Source: Mycoemilia scoparia
Lineage: Eukaryota > Kickxellomycota > Kickxellomycetes > Kickxellales > Kickxellaceae
NCBI GenBank assembly: GCA_027575805.1
Contig: JANBPU010000016.1
Span: 112,696-176,695 of the forward strand
Reading direction: 5' to 3'
DNA: 64,000 nt
Shown: positions 1 to 10,926 of the stretch, one piece after another
Layout of the letters: the number at the start of each line of letters is the position of its first letter
Position numbering within the stretch: the stretch's first letter is position 1
The notes under the pieces: model-generated
The model's input: only the letters and a program-made list of their open reading frames with translations
Told to the model about the DNA's origin: nothing
The model's database searches: none
Program-made: the position numbers and the translations under genes

Positions 1-156
1 AAAACGTGGATGGATGTTGATACAGACGAACTTTGGGAGCCAGACCTAACACTGCAGGACTTCTTGAAGGCTGTGCAAACTGGCAGGCCAACTGTAAATG
101 CCGATGACCTTCAGAAACAAATAGACTTTACAAACGATTTTGGTCAGGAGGGCTAA
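1..156 (+). CDS. VPS4: VPS4 AAA-ATPase, C-terminal fragment
   Basis: The window opens inside a coding region in frame 1 that ends at TAA 154-156. The 51 visible residues include a segment reading DFLKAVQTGRPTVNADDL and end in DFGQEG. This is the characteristic C-terminal helix of VPS4, the AAA-ATPase that disassembles ESCRT-III polymers on endosomes and at the cytokinetic neck. The rest of the gene (MIT domain, AAA core) lies before the window, so upstream introns and the start cannot be seen. The family assignment rests on the short tail only, but that tail is highly conserved. Confidence 0.85.
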   Translation, partial: KTWMDVDTDELWEPDLTLQDFLKAVQTGRPTVNADDLQKQIDFTNDFGQEG

Positions 157-1412
157 ATTCTCTACCCTGCTTTAAATTTACCCAAAGAGTTCTCTGCAGT
201 TACCACACTACCATTGAGATTAGAAAAAATATACATATACACCTGTATCAACCATTATACATACATCCCTGTGAGGTGACTAACTCGGGATCTTTGTGGA
301 GATTTTGATTGCACCAGTCCTCTACCATATACTACAATTACAAAAGTCTGTGTTCTTTTAAAAGTAATCTATTAACAACAATCCTCATAACACCCTGCTA
401 TGTTTTAAACCCATATACTACTACTACTACTATTAAGCCATCTCTCTCCTTTTCTTTATTTGTTACCATTCCTAAACATACACTCTACACCTCTGCATTG
501 TTTGGCATTTTCCTTTAAACGAAGGCTTCCAAAGCCGCTATTGCCAATATACGTGTTACTCGCTTATAAACTTGTAGTGCTTCTTGAATATGCTAAAATC
601 TGAACCATTGCTATACTGAGCCTAAGCCCAAAATATTGGCCTGGTCTTCTGTGTTATGTTGTTATTTAAATTTGAGCTGTGTGGTGTGAAATCTAAGATC
701 GCTGAAATAATCAACCATGATAACGGGCTATTATAAAAACATTAACAATATTAACTAGCCCTACTGCCAAAACTATGGCCAAAACTGTTTCCAAATCTCT
801 GGCCATTTCAACAATGGTCCTTGAATTTTTCTTTGCATTACTATTTTATCGCAATTTAACATTAAATATTTCCCCGTGTTTTACAAAGCCTAATACTGAA
901 ATAAAGAACTGGCTTGAGCTGTATGGGAGGTGACACCAAGGTTGGTAGTAATATGGCCACCCAGCTTTTCTGTACCAAAAACAGAGTTTCAAGACCTGTG
1001 TCTGCAAAAAGACCGTTAACATCATTTTCTAGCAATTGTGTGTGGATTCAGAATGTTGTGATGTGTCTATGCAACCCAGATCAAGGTACCAATTTGGGTC
1101 TTTGAGAAAAGAAAATAAAAACAACCTCTACCATAAAAGCACCGACTATATTGTCTTGTCGAGGCCCTTTCAGGAGCTCAGAAGCCACAGCTGGATATTA
1201 ATCAAGATGTATGCCTGGGGGCGGTACTAGTAGAGTATATATATACTTATGCATGTATGACTCCCATCCTATCCACCTTGACATGATACCATATATTGCA
1301 TCTTTTGAATTTTATCACTTTTGATATCCTAGTTGCAAAAGTATGTTTTTGTAGTTTTACATTTGTATCTTGAGAGCAGCATAGAACAATACAATCTCGG
1401 TATAGGTGTAAT
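157..1412. other. Intergenic region between VPS4 and the OPT gene
   Basis: About 1.25 kb of AT-rich DNA. It holds the VPS4 3' region and the promoter of the transporter. Only short unconvincing reading frames are present, and no RNA gene or repeat family member was recognised. A TATA-like run (tatatatata) lies near 1237-1247. Confidence 0.5.
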
Positions 1413-3974
1413 ATGAACCAGAATACCAATAACAAAAAAGATGCTGATACATGTAGCACAAGTAGAGATTTGAAGGTTTTTAGGTCTACCAAAAAGACCT
1501 TTTCTAATAACGATATTGCCACCAGAGTGAGCAGAAGATCGCAGAGACGCTCATCAGCCAAACCAAGGACTAATATCCGTCCGGTGTGCGTCAAAAAGAC
1601 TGGTAAAAAAGCAAAGTTGTTGAATATATTAAAGAGGCATCCATATACTTCAAGCAATGATGGTACATTATATTCAAATGGAATTGGCCGTTCGAGTGTC
1701 GATCTAGATAAGCAAGATGTAGCCCAGATTGACATAGGACTCACCTCAATAGAGAAAATTGACGATAATGAGCCGGGTTTAGCATGTAGCATGGAATCTA
1801 CAGCTTCCACCGGCTGTCTTGACTATGACAGCCCATATGAGATTGTAAGAACACATGTCAAGAACAAAGACGACCCAACGTTACCATCCTTTACAATTCG
1901 TGCCGTTTTGGCTGGGTTGATACTCAATATGCTCTTATCCTTTGTCAACACATTCTTTTGGTATCGAAAGAACCCGATCAGCATAACAGGCTTCATTGCC
2001 CAGTTTACAACATACCTTTTAGGCATGATAATGGCACACGCTTTGCCAAATTATTCATTCAAAATGTTTGGGAAGTATAGCTTGTGTCTTAATCCTGGTC
2101 CATTCAGCATCAAGGAGCATGTCATTGCCACTGTAGTCGCGACATCTGGAAGCACAGCACCATACGCAATCGATATAATTACCGTCAAGAGACTGTTCTT
2201 CAAATCCCCCTTGGGATTTGGTCCATCTGTCCTCTTAATGCTGAGTAGCCAGACCATTGGGTACAGCTTTGCAGGGTTGGTAAGAGGGATTTTAGTATAT
2301 CCGGCGGCCATGATATGGCCAGAAATCCTAGTCAACACGTCTCTATTCCTGGGATTCCATGAAAAGAACCCACTGCTGGACTTTACGATCATGGGGAAGT
2401 TCAAGATGACCAAAAATATGCTGTTTTGGATCACATTTGCTTTAAGCAGCGTTTGGCACTGGGTTCCAGGCTACCTGTTTACCACGGCATCAATGTTTCC
2501 TTTGATATGTATGATTGCCCCAAACAACGTTATTGCCCACCAACTTGGGGACGGCTTAAGAGGCTTAGGGATAATGTCGTTTAGCCTTGACTGGAGTATG
2601 ATTTCGAACAACTATACTGGGAACCCGATATCTTCTCCGCTGTGGATTTCATTCAATGTCATTTTTGGGTTTGTTGCCATCGCATGGATCATCATACCAG
2701 CAGGATACTACTATAATTTGTGGAATTCTGGGATCTTGCCGATATACAGCTCTTCACTTTTTAACTCCACTGGCGGGAGCTATGACATCGATATTTTAAT
2801 GACGCCAAAACAGCGTCTAAATAGCACTGCCTATAACAACTATGGACCACCAGCCATGTCGTTCTCGTATGCTGTGTCGTATGGCGCTGGATTCCTAACT
2901 CTCACATCCCTGTTCATGCATGTTTCTTTGTATCATGGGAGTGAGATCTGGGGGCGAATAAAGGAACTTCGGAATCACACTGTTGCCGAAGATGTCCATG
3001 CCCGACTGATGACGGTGTACAAGGAGGTTCCTTTGTGGTGGTATTTATGCCTATTTGTGGCTATGTTCATTCAAGGACTGATACTCGGCGAGTTATACGA
3101 CATGCTTCCGTGGTGGACATTTGCATTGTCATTGGCGATTGCGCTGCTTTTCATCACTCCTGTCGGAATTCTACAAGCCATCTCCAACGTCCAGCCAGAC
3201 CTCAGTTCACTAGCAAAGTTAATTTGCGGCTACATTTTGCCCGGAAACCCCATCGCCAATGTGACTTTCAACACCTTTGGATACATCACAGTGGTCCAGG
3301 CCTTGTCCCTAGTTAGTAATCAAAAACTTGGGCACTACATGAAGATACCGCCTCGCAATATGTTAACTGCTCAACTGATCGGGACCATATCAGCAGTATT
3401 TATTCAGCTAGGAGTTGCATTTTGGATAATGGACACGGTCGATAATATATGTGTTGACCAAGCCGGGAATGATTGGAGCTGCATACAAGCTGAAACATTC
3501 ACAGAATCTATAGTCTGGGGACTAGTCGGTCCCAAAAGGATTTTCGGAAACAGTTTGTCATCGCCATACTACGTTTTATACTGGATGTTTCCCATCGGTC
3601 TGGTCGCTCCGATTCCTTTCTGGTACCTTGGTAAAAAGTTTCCAGCCAGTAGTCTCTGGAAGAATATCAATATACCAGTCATATTCTCGGTTATCAGTGG
3701 TTTTATACCCGCTCCTACCCAAGATTTTCCAATGTGGTTTATCTGGTGCATAGTGTTCAACTATTTCATCTACAAATACAAAAAATCATGGTGGGAAAAG
3801 TACGCAGTCACATTCACTGCTGCAATGGATGTCGGGGTTGCATTTTCTACCATATTCATATTCCTATGTACCAAAAAATCCAAGATCGCTTGGTGGGGAA
3901 ATGACTACCATTGTTCCTTATCCACCCTTCCATTCATAAATCCGCAGAGTTCATCATCACAACAACAACAATAA
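1413..3974 (+). CDS. OPT-family oligopeptide transporter
   Basis: A single uninterrupted frame of 853 residues. OPT proteins are proton-coupled importers of small peptides (or of glutathione or metal chelates) in the plasma membrane. After a basic, disordered N-terminus of about 140 residues comes the family hallmark SPYEIVRTHVKNKDDPTLP, then many hydrophobic segments. The motif NPGPF lies near residue 227, a YPAAMIWPEILVNTSLF-type segment near 300, and KIPPR near residue 642. The C-terminus ends in a Ser/Gln run encoded by CAA repeats. The ATG at 1413 is the first in frame. Length and hydrophobic layout match fungal OPT1-like proteins. Substrate cannot be decided from sequence. The gene is convergent with the CLC gene, with 429 bp between the two stop codons. 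Confidence 0.93.
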   Translation: MNQNTNNKKDADTCSTSRDLKVFRSTKKTFSNNDIATRVSRRSQRRSSAKPRTNIRPVCVKKTGKKAKLLNILKRHPYTSSNDGTLYSNGIGRSSVDLDKQDVAQIDIGLTSIEKIDDNEPGLACSMESTASTGCLDYDSPYEIVRTHVKNKDDPTLPSFTIRAVLAGLILNMLLSFVNTFFWYRKNPISITGFIAQFTTYLLGMIMAHALPNYSFKMFGKYSLCLNPGPFSIKEHVIATVVATSGSTAPYAIDIITVKRLFFKSPLGFGPSVLLMLSSQTIGYSFAGLVRGILVYPAAMIWPEILVNTSLFLGFHEKNPLLDFTIMGKFKMTKNMLFWITFALSSVWHWVPGYLFTTASMFPLICMIAPNNVIAHQLGDGLRGLGIMSFSLDWSMISNNYTGNPISSPLWISFNVIFGFVAIAWIIIPAGYYYNLWNSGILPIYSSSLFNSTGGSYDIDILMTPKQRLNSTAYNNYGPPAMSFSYAVSYGAGFLTLTSLFMHVSLYHGSEIWGRIKELRNHTVAEDVHARLMTVYKEVPLWWYLCLFVAMFIQGLILGELYDMLPWWTFALSLAIALLFITPVGILQAISNVQPDLSSLAKLICGYILPGNPIANVTFNTFGYITVVQALSLVSNQKLGHYMKIPPRNMLTAQLIGTISAVFIQLGVAFWIMDTVDNICVDQAGNDWSCIQAETFTESIVWGLVGPKRIFGNSLSSPYYVLYWMFPIGLVAPIPFWYLGKKFPASSLWKNINIPVIFSVISGFIPAPTQDFPMWFIWCIVFNYFIYKYKKSWWEKYAVTFTAAMDVGVAFSTIFIFLCTKKSKIAWWGNDYHCSLSTLPFINPQSSSSQQQQ

Positions 3975-4403
3975 TAATAATAATAGGCTTTCAAAGAGAC
4001 ATGAACAATTCCATGACCACACCCTGTGATTATCATGTCTTTGGTATTAAAATTTTAAATATTTTCTTTCATTAGATCCCACGCACTGATATCATTATTT
4101 CCAAAAATCAATGACAACATTTGATTTGCAATTATTTGCCGAACCTTTTAACACCCACACACAGCTTTTAATTTTAGTGTTTACTATTATTATTATTACT
4201 CTGGATGGTATAATTTTAAATAGCTTAAATGAAAACTAAAGCAAAATCTATGATTTGTGATTAATGAAAGCAAACGAGATGGCTTTTTAAATAATGAAAA
4301 TGGAAAATATTTTAACAAAATGAACAGAGAAGGACAGCAACAACAACAACAACATCATCATCACCGCCATTTAGGCACGAGATACTAGAATAGAAAAAAT
4401 ACT
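3975..4403. other. Convergent 3' spacer between OPT and CLC genes
   Basis: AT-rich spacer holding both 3' ends. It begins with a TAA/TAG/TAATAA-rich run directly after the stop and contains an ATT triplet repeat near 4185-4199 and CAA/CATCAT triplets near 4340-4362. No gene is visible. Confidence 0.5.
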
Positions 4404-7400
4404 TTAACGAGTCATGCCTGCTTCCTCAAGCTCGGTCAAGTATCCGATGAATCGCTTCTTGAAGATGATACCACGATACTGACCTTGATGCGTTACACAT
4501 AGATAGTTGACGCCCATGAGGGCAAACATATCCATAACCAACTCAATTGGTGTGTTGTCAGAAACAGTAGTCGGCGCCTGATCAACATAAGGCGTCATGT
4601 CGTTGGGCTTCTCTTGGAATGTTGGTACAGATACTGCAAATGATGCTGCACTTGAAGGTGGTGGGACTGATAATGAAAGGCGGTTGTTACGCAATGGGGT
4701 GTTAATTCCAGTGGCTGACGCAATCTGTGGAGATGAAGACAATGTATCATTTAGAGATCCATATCCTGGAAGCATTGCACCACCATTTCCTTCTCTGGGT
4801 GATGACAATGGCTTCTTGTCAGACGAGCTGAACAAGGTACGGACGGTTTCATATAGAGACCTGAGGGTGTTGCCAACAGTGGACTCGTGATAAACAGATT
4901 GGGTCGAATCAGAGGAGCAGTCGTTGATATTTCCTGCTGGAGAGTTGTTGTTTTCGGTATTTGGACGGAACTGGTCGGGATCTGCTAGTGGTGCTCTGCG
5001 GCGCAAAGCACGTGGCGAGTCATCACTGCCGCTAAGGTCAGATAGCCTGTTGGGATCATCGGTCATGGCAGCATTGTTGAGCAGTGGGTTGTCAAAGAAG
5101 CAGGTTGTTTGTGGCGAGAGCTGTTGACAGAGACTAAGGGCATATTCAACCTCGTTGTAAGCAATGTAACCGATAAGTACACCACGCGAGTTGACAATTG
5201 GGAACCCTCCATCGGAGTATCCTCTCATGGCCATATTCATGAGCTTGCGCTCGATCTTAGAAATGGTGTTGGATTTATGGGTCTGGATAATGTCAGTGTC
5301 ACTCTCCATAACTTCTCCAGCAGTGCGCTTGGTAAACACATATTCGGTCTTTGTTTCGAGGAAAGGATGACCAGCATTCTCAATTAGAAGATCATAGATA
5401 CCCTTGGGATTGAACCTATCGGCTACCCATTTGGCGGTGATAATCGAAACCATGACAGGAAGTGTGTAGGTTAGGGTGCCAGTCAGCTCGAATAGGATGA
5501 CAGCAACGGAAATGGTGGTGCGAGTCACACCAGTAAGTGTAGCACCAGCGCCAACCAAAGCGTAGAGACCAGGGATAACGCAACGTGAGCCATCGACAGG
5601 GCACGAGGAGAACATGACCCAGTGCGGGTTAGTTTTGTACAGATACTCTACAATTGTACCAACTAGACGACCGAACACGGCACCGATGGTCATGCTTGGC
5701 AAGACCAACCCGCTAGGCACACGAATGCCAAATGTTATAATAGCAAAGAACATCCTGTTGGCCAGTGTGACCAGAAGGAGGGTGATAATTGGCCAATAGT
5801 GCTCAAACGTGTTTCCAACAACACACAAGCCCATCTGATCATCATCATCATGACACTCGCTGAACAGAGTTTCAACAAGTTTTCCGAGACCAACGCGAGT
5901 TAGCTGAATGTGATAACTAGCAAGGGCTGTCAATGACGTAACAAGTAGGACCTCGGTTATAGGATAGCGTCCCAAGACTGTGTTCTTGCGCAACCTGTTG
6001 ATCGCCATATTAAAGCGGTTGTAGAAGGGCCCCCAGAGACCACCGAATATACCGATAAGGACAAAGAATCCCAATTCAAACCAGTGGAAGTTCATGTCGT
6101 ATGATACCTCAAACATCACAAGCTTTCCTGTCTTCAAGGGGTCGTACATTTTGAGGACTATAGCAGCCACCAGAGCAGAGAAGTAGCTTCGAAGCATGGT
6201 CTTATTGGGGAAGAAGTAGCTAACCTCCTCAAGACTGAACAAAACACCACCAATTGGGGCACCGAAGGCCACGGAAACACCTGCAGCAGCTGCAGCAGAA
6301 ATGATCTCGCGCTTCTTTGATTCATTACGGTTGTACTTGTCAAAGAGACGAGCAGAGATGTTACCCAAGCTTGCAGCAATCTGAACCATTGGACCTTCCT
6401 TTCCTGAAATGATACCTGAAGCGACGCAGAGGATGAGGCCAAACGTCTTGACAAATAGAATGCGGACACCAAGGAATCCGTGGATCACAAATCCGGACAG
6501 AATAGACTTGACCTCGGGAAGTCCTGATCCTGCGCCATAGTATGCACGCTTTTTGGTAGGGGTGATGTTGACCTCCATGGACGATGGCGCAACGCTCCTT
6601 GTAACTCCTGGGGCTAAGACGACGTCAGTCGCAGTGTTGACCACCATACTCGAGGCAATAAAGTTAAACAAAAGCCCCCACATAGTGTAGGATGCAAAGT
6701 CAAATAAGTAGGAATCACCACCGGTAAATCCGCTGCCAAGAATTTGAGACCAAGACTTCCATCCAGGACATGTGTCCTTGCCCATAGCGTGCATAACCTG
6801 TGGAGATATAAATGTGGGCATACTAGTGCCATTGCCCGGCAAAGGAACGCCGAAATCTCTGCAGCACATGTCGCCAAGACGCCAATCATCAACGCAAAGA
6901 CCCGTTTTAAGCGAGGAAAGCCATTCTGTCCATTCAGTGATAAAACCGGCAAACAAGCCGCACAGAATACCTGTCAAAATTACGAGAATCCAGCCTTGTG
7001 AAGGATCATAAACGTGGTTAAGCCACCAGCCCCTCCAGCCAGTTTTGCGGCGCAGTGCTCGAAGGCGTGCCTGCTCCTTGATAGCATCGTGTGTCCAATC
7101 GATGGCTGTGTATGACCCGTACCACACACGCTCACCCCCGACCCTACGCTTCTTTCTGCCATGGCTGCGAGAACCACTGGGGCCAGCACCAGCGCGGCTG
7201 GATGAAAAGTTGTAATCGTCATAGCGGCCACGGCGACGCTGGGGCATCCACATCGAAAGGCGATTGAGTGCTCTTGACTGGAACGAGGCCCCGCGCGAGA
7301 GAAGGGGCGCTCTCTCACCGCCATGGCTGGCTTCGGTTGGGGTACCAGCGCCAGGGAGGTCGTCGATATCGTAGCTATATCCGGTAGTTTCCCCGCTACC

Positions 7401-7835
7401 ATAGGTGTGGCCAGTGCTTTCAAGATAAGGTCCATCGGCACCGTCATGGTTGGTGCCTTCAATGCCAGTCATACCCACGGGATGTGATTGGGTTGTAATA
7501 GTGCGGCCCAACTCCCAGTGAATGGGTTCGCCGTCTTCAGGACCAACAGCAGGGGAGGTTACGGTCGACTGGGAAATTGGGAAGCCGCCTGCAGGTCTTG
7601 ATTCCTGGTGCTCATCCTCCCCCTCGTCATCCTGGTTATTCTGGCCGAGACTCAATGCCTGGTGTTCGTTTATTGTGGGCAGGTCGCCAAGCCCACTACT
7701 TGACTGACGACGGGCCAGTCCCTGCGGGCGGCCCTGAATACCAGTATCATTTGGACTACTAGAATCGCTGTTATTACCGCCGCCGTTCCCGTTCCCGTTC
7801 CCTTCACGGGCAGAGTCGTGAGGTGGTGTAGACAT
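4404..7835 (-). CDS. CLC-type chloride/proton antiporter
   Basis: A 1143-residue frame without introns. CLC proteins of this type exchange chloride for protons in endosomal, vacuolar or Golgi membranes. About 240 disordered residues come first. The membrane core follows, with GSGLPE (near residue 435) and GKEGP (near 477) as chloride-filter loops. The glutamate of GKEGP is the gating residue. Further on, SLEEVSYFFP contains the intracellular proton glutamate found in ClC-3/4/5-type exchangers, so an antiporter is more likely than a channel. The C-terminus carries two CBS halves: the first starts near residue 830 and the second is at the extreme C-terminus. A disordered Ser/Asn-rich insert of about 170 residues separates them, which is unusually long. 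It could be the GEF1 orthologue or another fungal CLC paralogue; sequence alone does not decide. Confidence 0.93.
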   Translation of the reverse strand: MSTPPHDSAREGNGNGNGGGNNSDSSSPNDTGIQGRPQGLARRQSSSGLGDLPTINEHQALSLGQNNQDDEGEDEHQESRPAGGFPISQSTVTSPAVGPEDGEPIHWELGRTITTQSHPVGMTGIEGTNHDGADGPYLESTGHTYGSGETTGYSYDIDDLPGAGTPTEASHGGERAPLLSRGASFQSRALNRLSMWMPQRRRGRYDDYNFSSSRAGAGPSGSRSHGRKKRRVGGERVWYGSYTAIDWTHDAIKEQARLRALRRKTGWRGWWLNHVYDPSQGWILVILTGILCGLFAGFITEWTEWLSSLKTGLCVDDWRLGDMCCRDFGVPLPGNGTSMPTFISPQVMHAMGKDTCPGWKSWSQILGSGFTGGDSYLFDFASYTMWGLLFNFIASSMVVNTATDVVLAPGVTRSVAPSSMEVNITPTKKRAYYGAGSGLPEVKSILSGFVIHGFLGVRILFVKTFGLILCVASGIISGKEGPMVQIAASLGNISARLFDKYNRNESKKREIISAAAAAGVSVAFGAPIGGVLFSLEEVSYFFPNKTMLRSYFSALVAAIVLKMYDPLKTGKLVMFEVSYDMNFHWFELGFFVLIGIFGGLWGPFYNRFNMAINRLRKNTVLGRYPITEVLLVTSLTALASYHIQLTRVGLGKLVETLFSECHDDDDQMGLCVVGNTFEHYWPIITLLLVTLANRMFFAIITFGIRVPSGLVLPSMTIGAVFGRLVGTIVEYLYKTNPHWVMFSSCPVDGSRCVIPGLYALVGAGATLTGVTRTTISVAVILFELTGTLTYTLPVMVSIITAKWVADRFNPKGIYDLLIENAGHPFLETKTEYVFTKRTAGEVMESDTDIIQTHKSNTISKIERKLMNMAMRGYSDGGFPIVNSRGVLIGYIAYNEVEYALSLCQQLSPQTTCFFDNPLLNNAAMTDDPNRLSDLSGSDDSPRALRRRAPLADPDQFRPNTENNNSPAGNINDCSSDSTQSVYHESTVGNTLRSLYETVRTLFSSSDKKPLSSPREGNGGAMLPGYGSLNDTLSSSPQIASATGINTPLRNNRLSLSVPPPSSAASFAVSVPTFQEKPNDMTPYVDQAPTTVSDNTPIELVMDMFALMGVNYLCVTHQGQYRGIIFKKRFIGYLTELEEAGMTR

Positions 7836-9710
7836 TCAAAAGTATACAAAAACAGTTGCTTTCAGAGAGGATATGGCTTTTAAATATGCAACGAATGTAG
7901 GTATGAGGTGACAAATTAGCAAAGGAATGCAACAAACAGTTCAATAGGGTTAGAAAGAATGAAATAGAGAAAAGTGGGAAGGCAGAAAGAATAGACCAGG
8001 ATATCAGAAAACAGTGGCAGGCATAACATATTTAAATAAGAATGGTTGGGATGGCAACCAAAACACACAGTGTGCGAGCGACAAGTATTTCTGTAATGCC
8101 AACAAACACACTGTTCAAGCGTGATTGATCACAAAGCAAAAAAAGCATGGATGTGGAAAAGACCAAAAATCTCAGAATCTATATGGGATTTGAGCAGTGA
8201 ATCAAAGACTGCCCCTATTAGATTCAAGAGCTGAATTTTGTCTTTTGCTTGAGTAATGATGATCTCCAAGGCCTACAGCTGTCCAGCTCCCTCTCCCAAT
8301 GCCATCCCCACTGCACAATCTTTAGTACCTTGATGGTGGTTGTGAGGATTTTCCTTTAATATAAAGCCTGTGTCAAGCCTTCGGGACCACCTTGGGGTAT
8401 TGGTTCCGCCACCCTGTCCGATCTTCACTCTAAATTGGGCTCGGGAAAAGTGATCGAATCGCCTTCCGCTGCCATTGTAGCCCGGTACTTTAAAGGAGCG
8501 CTAATTGCCAGACGGGGTTGGTTATCTAACACATGCACAAGAATTTTTTGGGTCCCAGATGCGTGTTCAAGCGACACAACACAGGTTTCGAAAAGTTTTC
8601 GAATAGCCAGCCCACTGAAACTACTTGCCCCCCTCGTTGTTTGAGTAGTCAAAAGCATACAAGGAGCGTCGAGCTCCCACCTTTTCTTGGAATTTTAATG
8701 TTACACTGCCAAACCCCCGCTGTTTGGGTCTTCCACCGATCCACTGATCCTTTTGCAAATGTCAGGCCTTTGGGATACTTGAGTATGATGAATGTGATAA
8801 CAGATCGCCTTTGGCTTTCAAGCCCATAGAAGTCGATATGACAAATCAATGGTTTTGACCGCTCGAAAATAGACCGCCAAATCAGCTCGCTTGATCCAAC
8901 AGCTTGCTTTCCTTTAACCACCAAACACAATTATTTGAGACACATCTGCCAAGTTCTTCGTCAGCAGGGAACAGACTGGTACCCTCACATATTCTCTGCA
9001 AATCACCCCATAAGCCATACGTACATTTTTAGCTGGGTCTGGCAGACTATTGGCTACTACTATCCAAGGTATCATTCTAGTACACCTTTGCAGGAGTCTC
9101 CCCCATTTGATCCAAGTCAACCCCTGACTTTACCTAAAGCTGATGATAGGCATAAGCCACTGCTAGCTCAGCAGCAACTCTCCTTTTAGTAAATGGGAAA
9201 AAGTACACATTTAATTTAGCTGTTGGAATATAAACGCAAAGTCCAATCAACATGAACGTCACACGCACCAGCCTCTTTGAGTAATTGGACTATTTTCATA
9301 GAGATATGATGCCAAGATGCATACATGTGTAGCGCCTTGCATTTAGTGCTTGGCAAAGCCGCATTAAAGAGACAACCAATAAATATTGTTATGCCCTTGT
9401 GTTTCTCTAAGAGCCAATTTGCACATAAACAAATCACTGCACCAAGCAATTAATGTCACATGTGGCAAGGAGATATTTATAGGAAAAACAAACAGAATTT
9501 AGACATCCTTGTTCTGGAAGTGGCAAGTTCTAAAATAAACATGCTGCATTCAACATCATAACATGAAGATAGATTATCCAATCGCAAAAGAGTCGATTGT
9601 TATTTGACAGTCTTTGTCTGGCTTAATAAAAGGTAAGGAAGTAGTTGATCTTTAGGGAGAGAGGGGGAAGCGCCTACCAGGACACAGCTAACAGCAGAAA
9701 AATCAATGTA
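7836..9710. other. Long gene-free stretch upstream of the CLC gene
   Basis: The part next to 7835 must hold the CLC promoter and 5' UTR. Between about 8220 and 9190 the composition is less AT-rich than most spacers here, and both strands carry overlapping frames of 70-98 codons (for example + 8935-9189). None resembles a family I know, and none joins to a neighbour by clear splice sites. It may be a decayed gene, a non-coding transcript or regulatory DNA. No repeat-family copy was seen. Confidence 0.4.
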
Positions 9711-10291
9711 CTAGGATTTCAGGCTTTCTTCGTGCTTTTTTCGTTTATCCTTGACGTATAGCACTTGGGCTCTATCATAGTTTTCGAGGGTTGATCTGGT
9801 AAAGATCCATATACAAATGGAGTCCGGTTAATTTGTTACATCAGACAAGGAGAAATGGTGGGTTTTAGAAGTAATGATTTTGTCGGATCACTTTATTCTT
9901 AATAACAATACAATACTTACGCTCTCTTTAGACACAGCTCCATGTTCTTTCTTTGTTCTGGACACGCCCACAAGAAGCTTATTGTCCTGTTTTTCGAACA
10001 CTTTGCAAATTCTAAAGTATAATAAAATTGCACAGTATTGGAATATTTTAGCATCAACTAGAGACCCTTCGGCCCTAACCAACCAAATAGACTGGTAGTA
10101 GATTGAGAAGAATTATTACCTTCAATGGCTCTTGAGCAGCGACTAAAGGCATCCCGACGGGCCATCTCGGTAACCTCCTTTTGATCAAATCTACTTAGGG
10201 CTACGAATGGCATGTCCTCCTCTTCCAAAGTTGGTATTTTATCAACTGGTGTTGGGTAGCTAGGATCATTGTCTTTGTTCGGCGTCTCCAT
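9711..10291 (-). CDS. CMC1: CMC1-like twin CX9C cytochrome oxidase assembly protein (3 exons)
   Basis: Exons, in minus-strand order: 10291-10120, 10011-9921, 9795-9711. The junctions are GAAG/GTAATA, TTTAG/A, GAGC/GTAAGT and CCAG/A. Phases close to give 115 residues. The joined protein has one CX9C pair formed across intron 1 (Cys in exon 1, Cys early in exon 2) and a second CX9C pair in exon 2, separated by 11 residues that include KNRTISFLW. This layout is that of CMC1, an intermembrane-space protein that helps copper delivery and COX1 maturation. A basic tail with YVKDKRKKHEES follows, as in the family. The start is the only ATG upstream of the first Cys. It is transcribed divergently from MDV1. 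Confidence 0.88.
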
Positions 10292-10926
10292 ATCTTGCTT
10301 GGGTCAATTTTTGTTGTCGTTGTCGTTGTTGTTAATTAGGTTTATGAAATGGGGTTTTTGGCATTTATTATATTGCATCAAGAAAACCATGGCTAAAGAA
10401 TATCATGAAATTATATAATCTTTAAGAGGTTGGCCTTATGGGGCCAGGGGTTTTGGGTGGTTTGAGTAATCAATCAAATATGCCTTCTGATGATATGTCA
10501 GAATATTGTTACAAAAGCGCGCAGATTTACCTGGATAAATGGCCAAAGATGGGTATACCTGAGTGCATATTTCTTGTATTTTTCGGTCTTATTAGGTACT
10601 ATAACGTCCTAGAGAAATGAACAAACAATGTCCCTGTTTCTTTGCAAGAATATAATGAGGTTTCTTTATGCAGTGTCAAGTAATTTGCGCAGATAATCAC
10701 CCATAATGAAAACGATTTGTCCACATGTTAAAATGTACCTAGATCAAAACCAAAATGTGAAACAATCGCCTCAGCATTATCATAGATCCAAAGCATTATT
10801 ATCCATTTTTAATATATATATATATATATATATATCACTATCCAAAGAAAAGCAACCAGTTATAATTAAAGCCATTATTTATACGAGCACTTCAAGAGAG
10901 ACATTCAGGGTATATGAAAGCATAGC
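10292..10926. promoter_or_regulatory. Shared upstream region of CMC1 and MDV1
   Basis: A 635-bp spacer between two divergent start codons, so it must hold both promoters. It contains a (TA)n microsatellite at about 10812-10834 and a TTGTCG/TTGTTG triplet run just upstream of CMC1 (about 10310-10331). A 60-codon frame at 10438-10620 has no recognisable homology and is not called. Confidence 0.5.
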
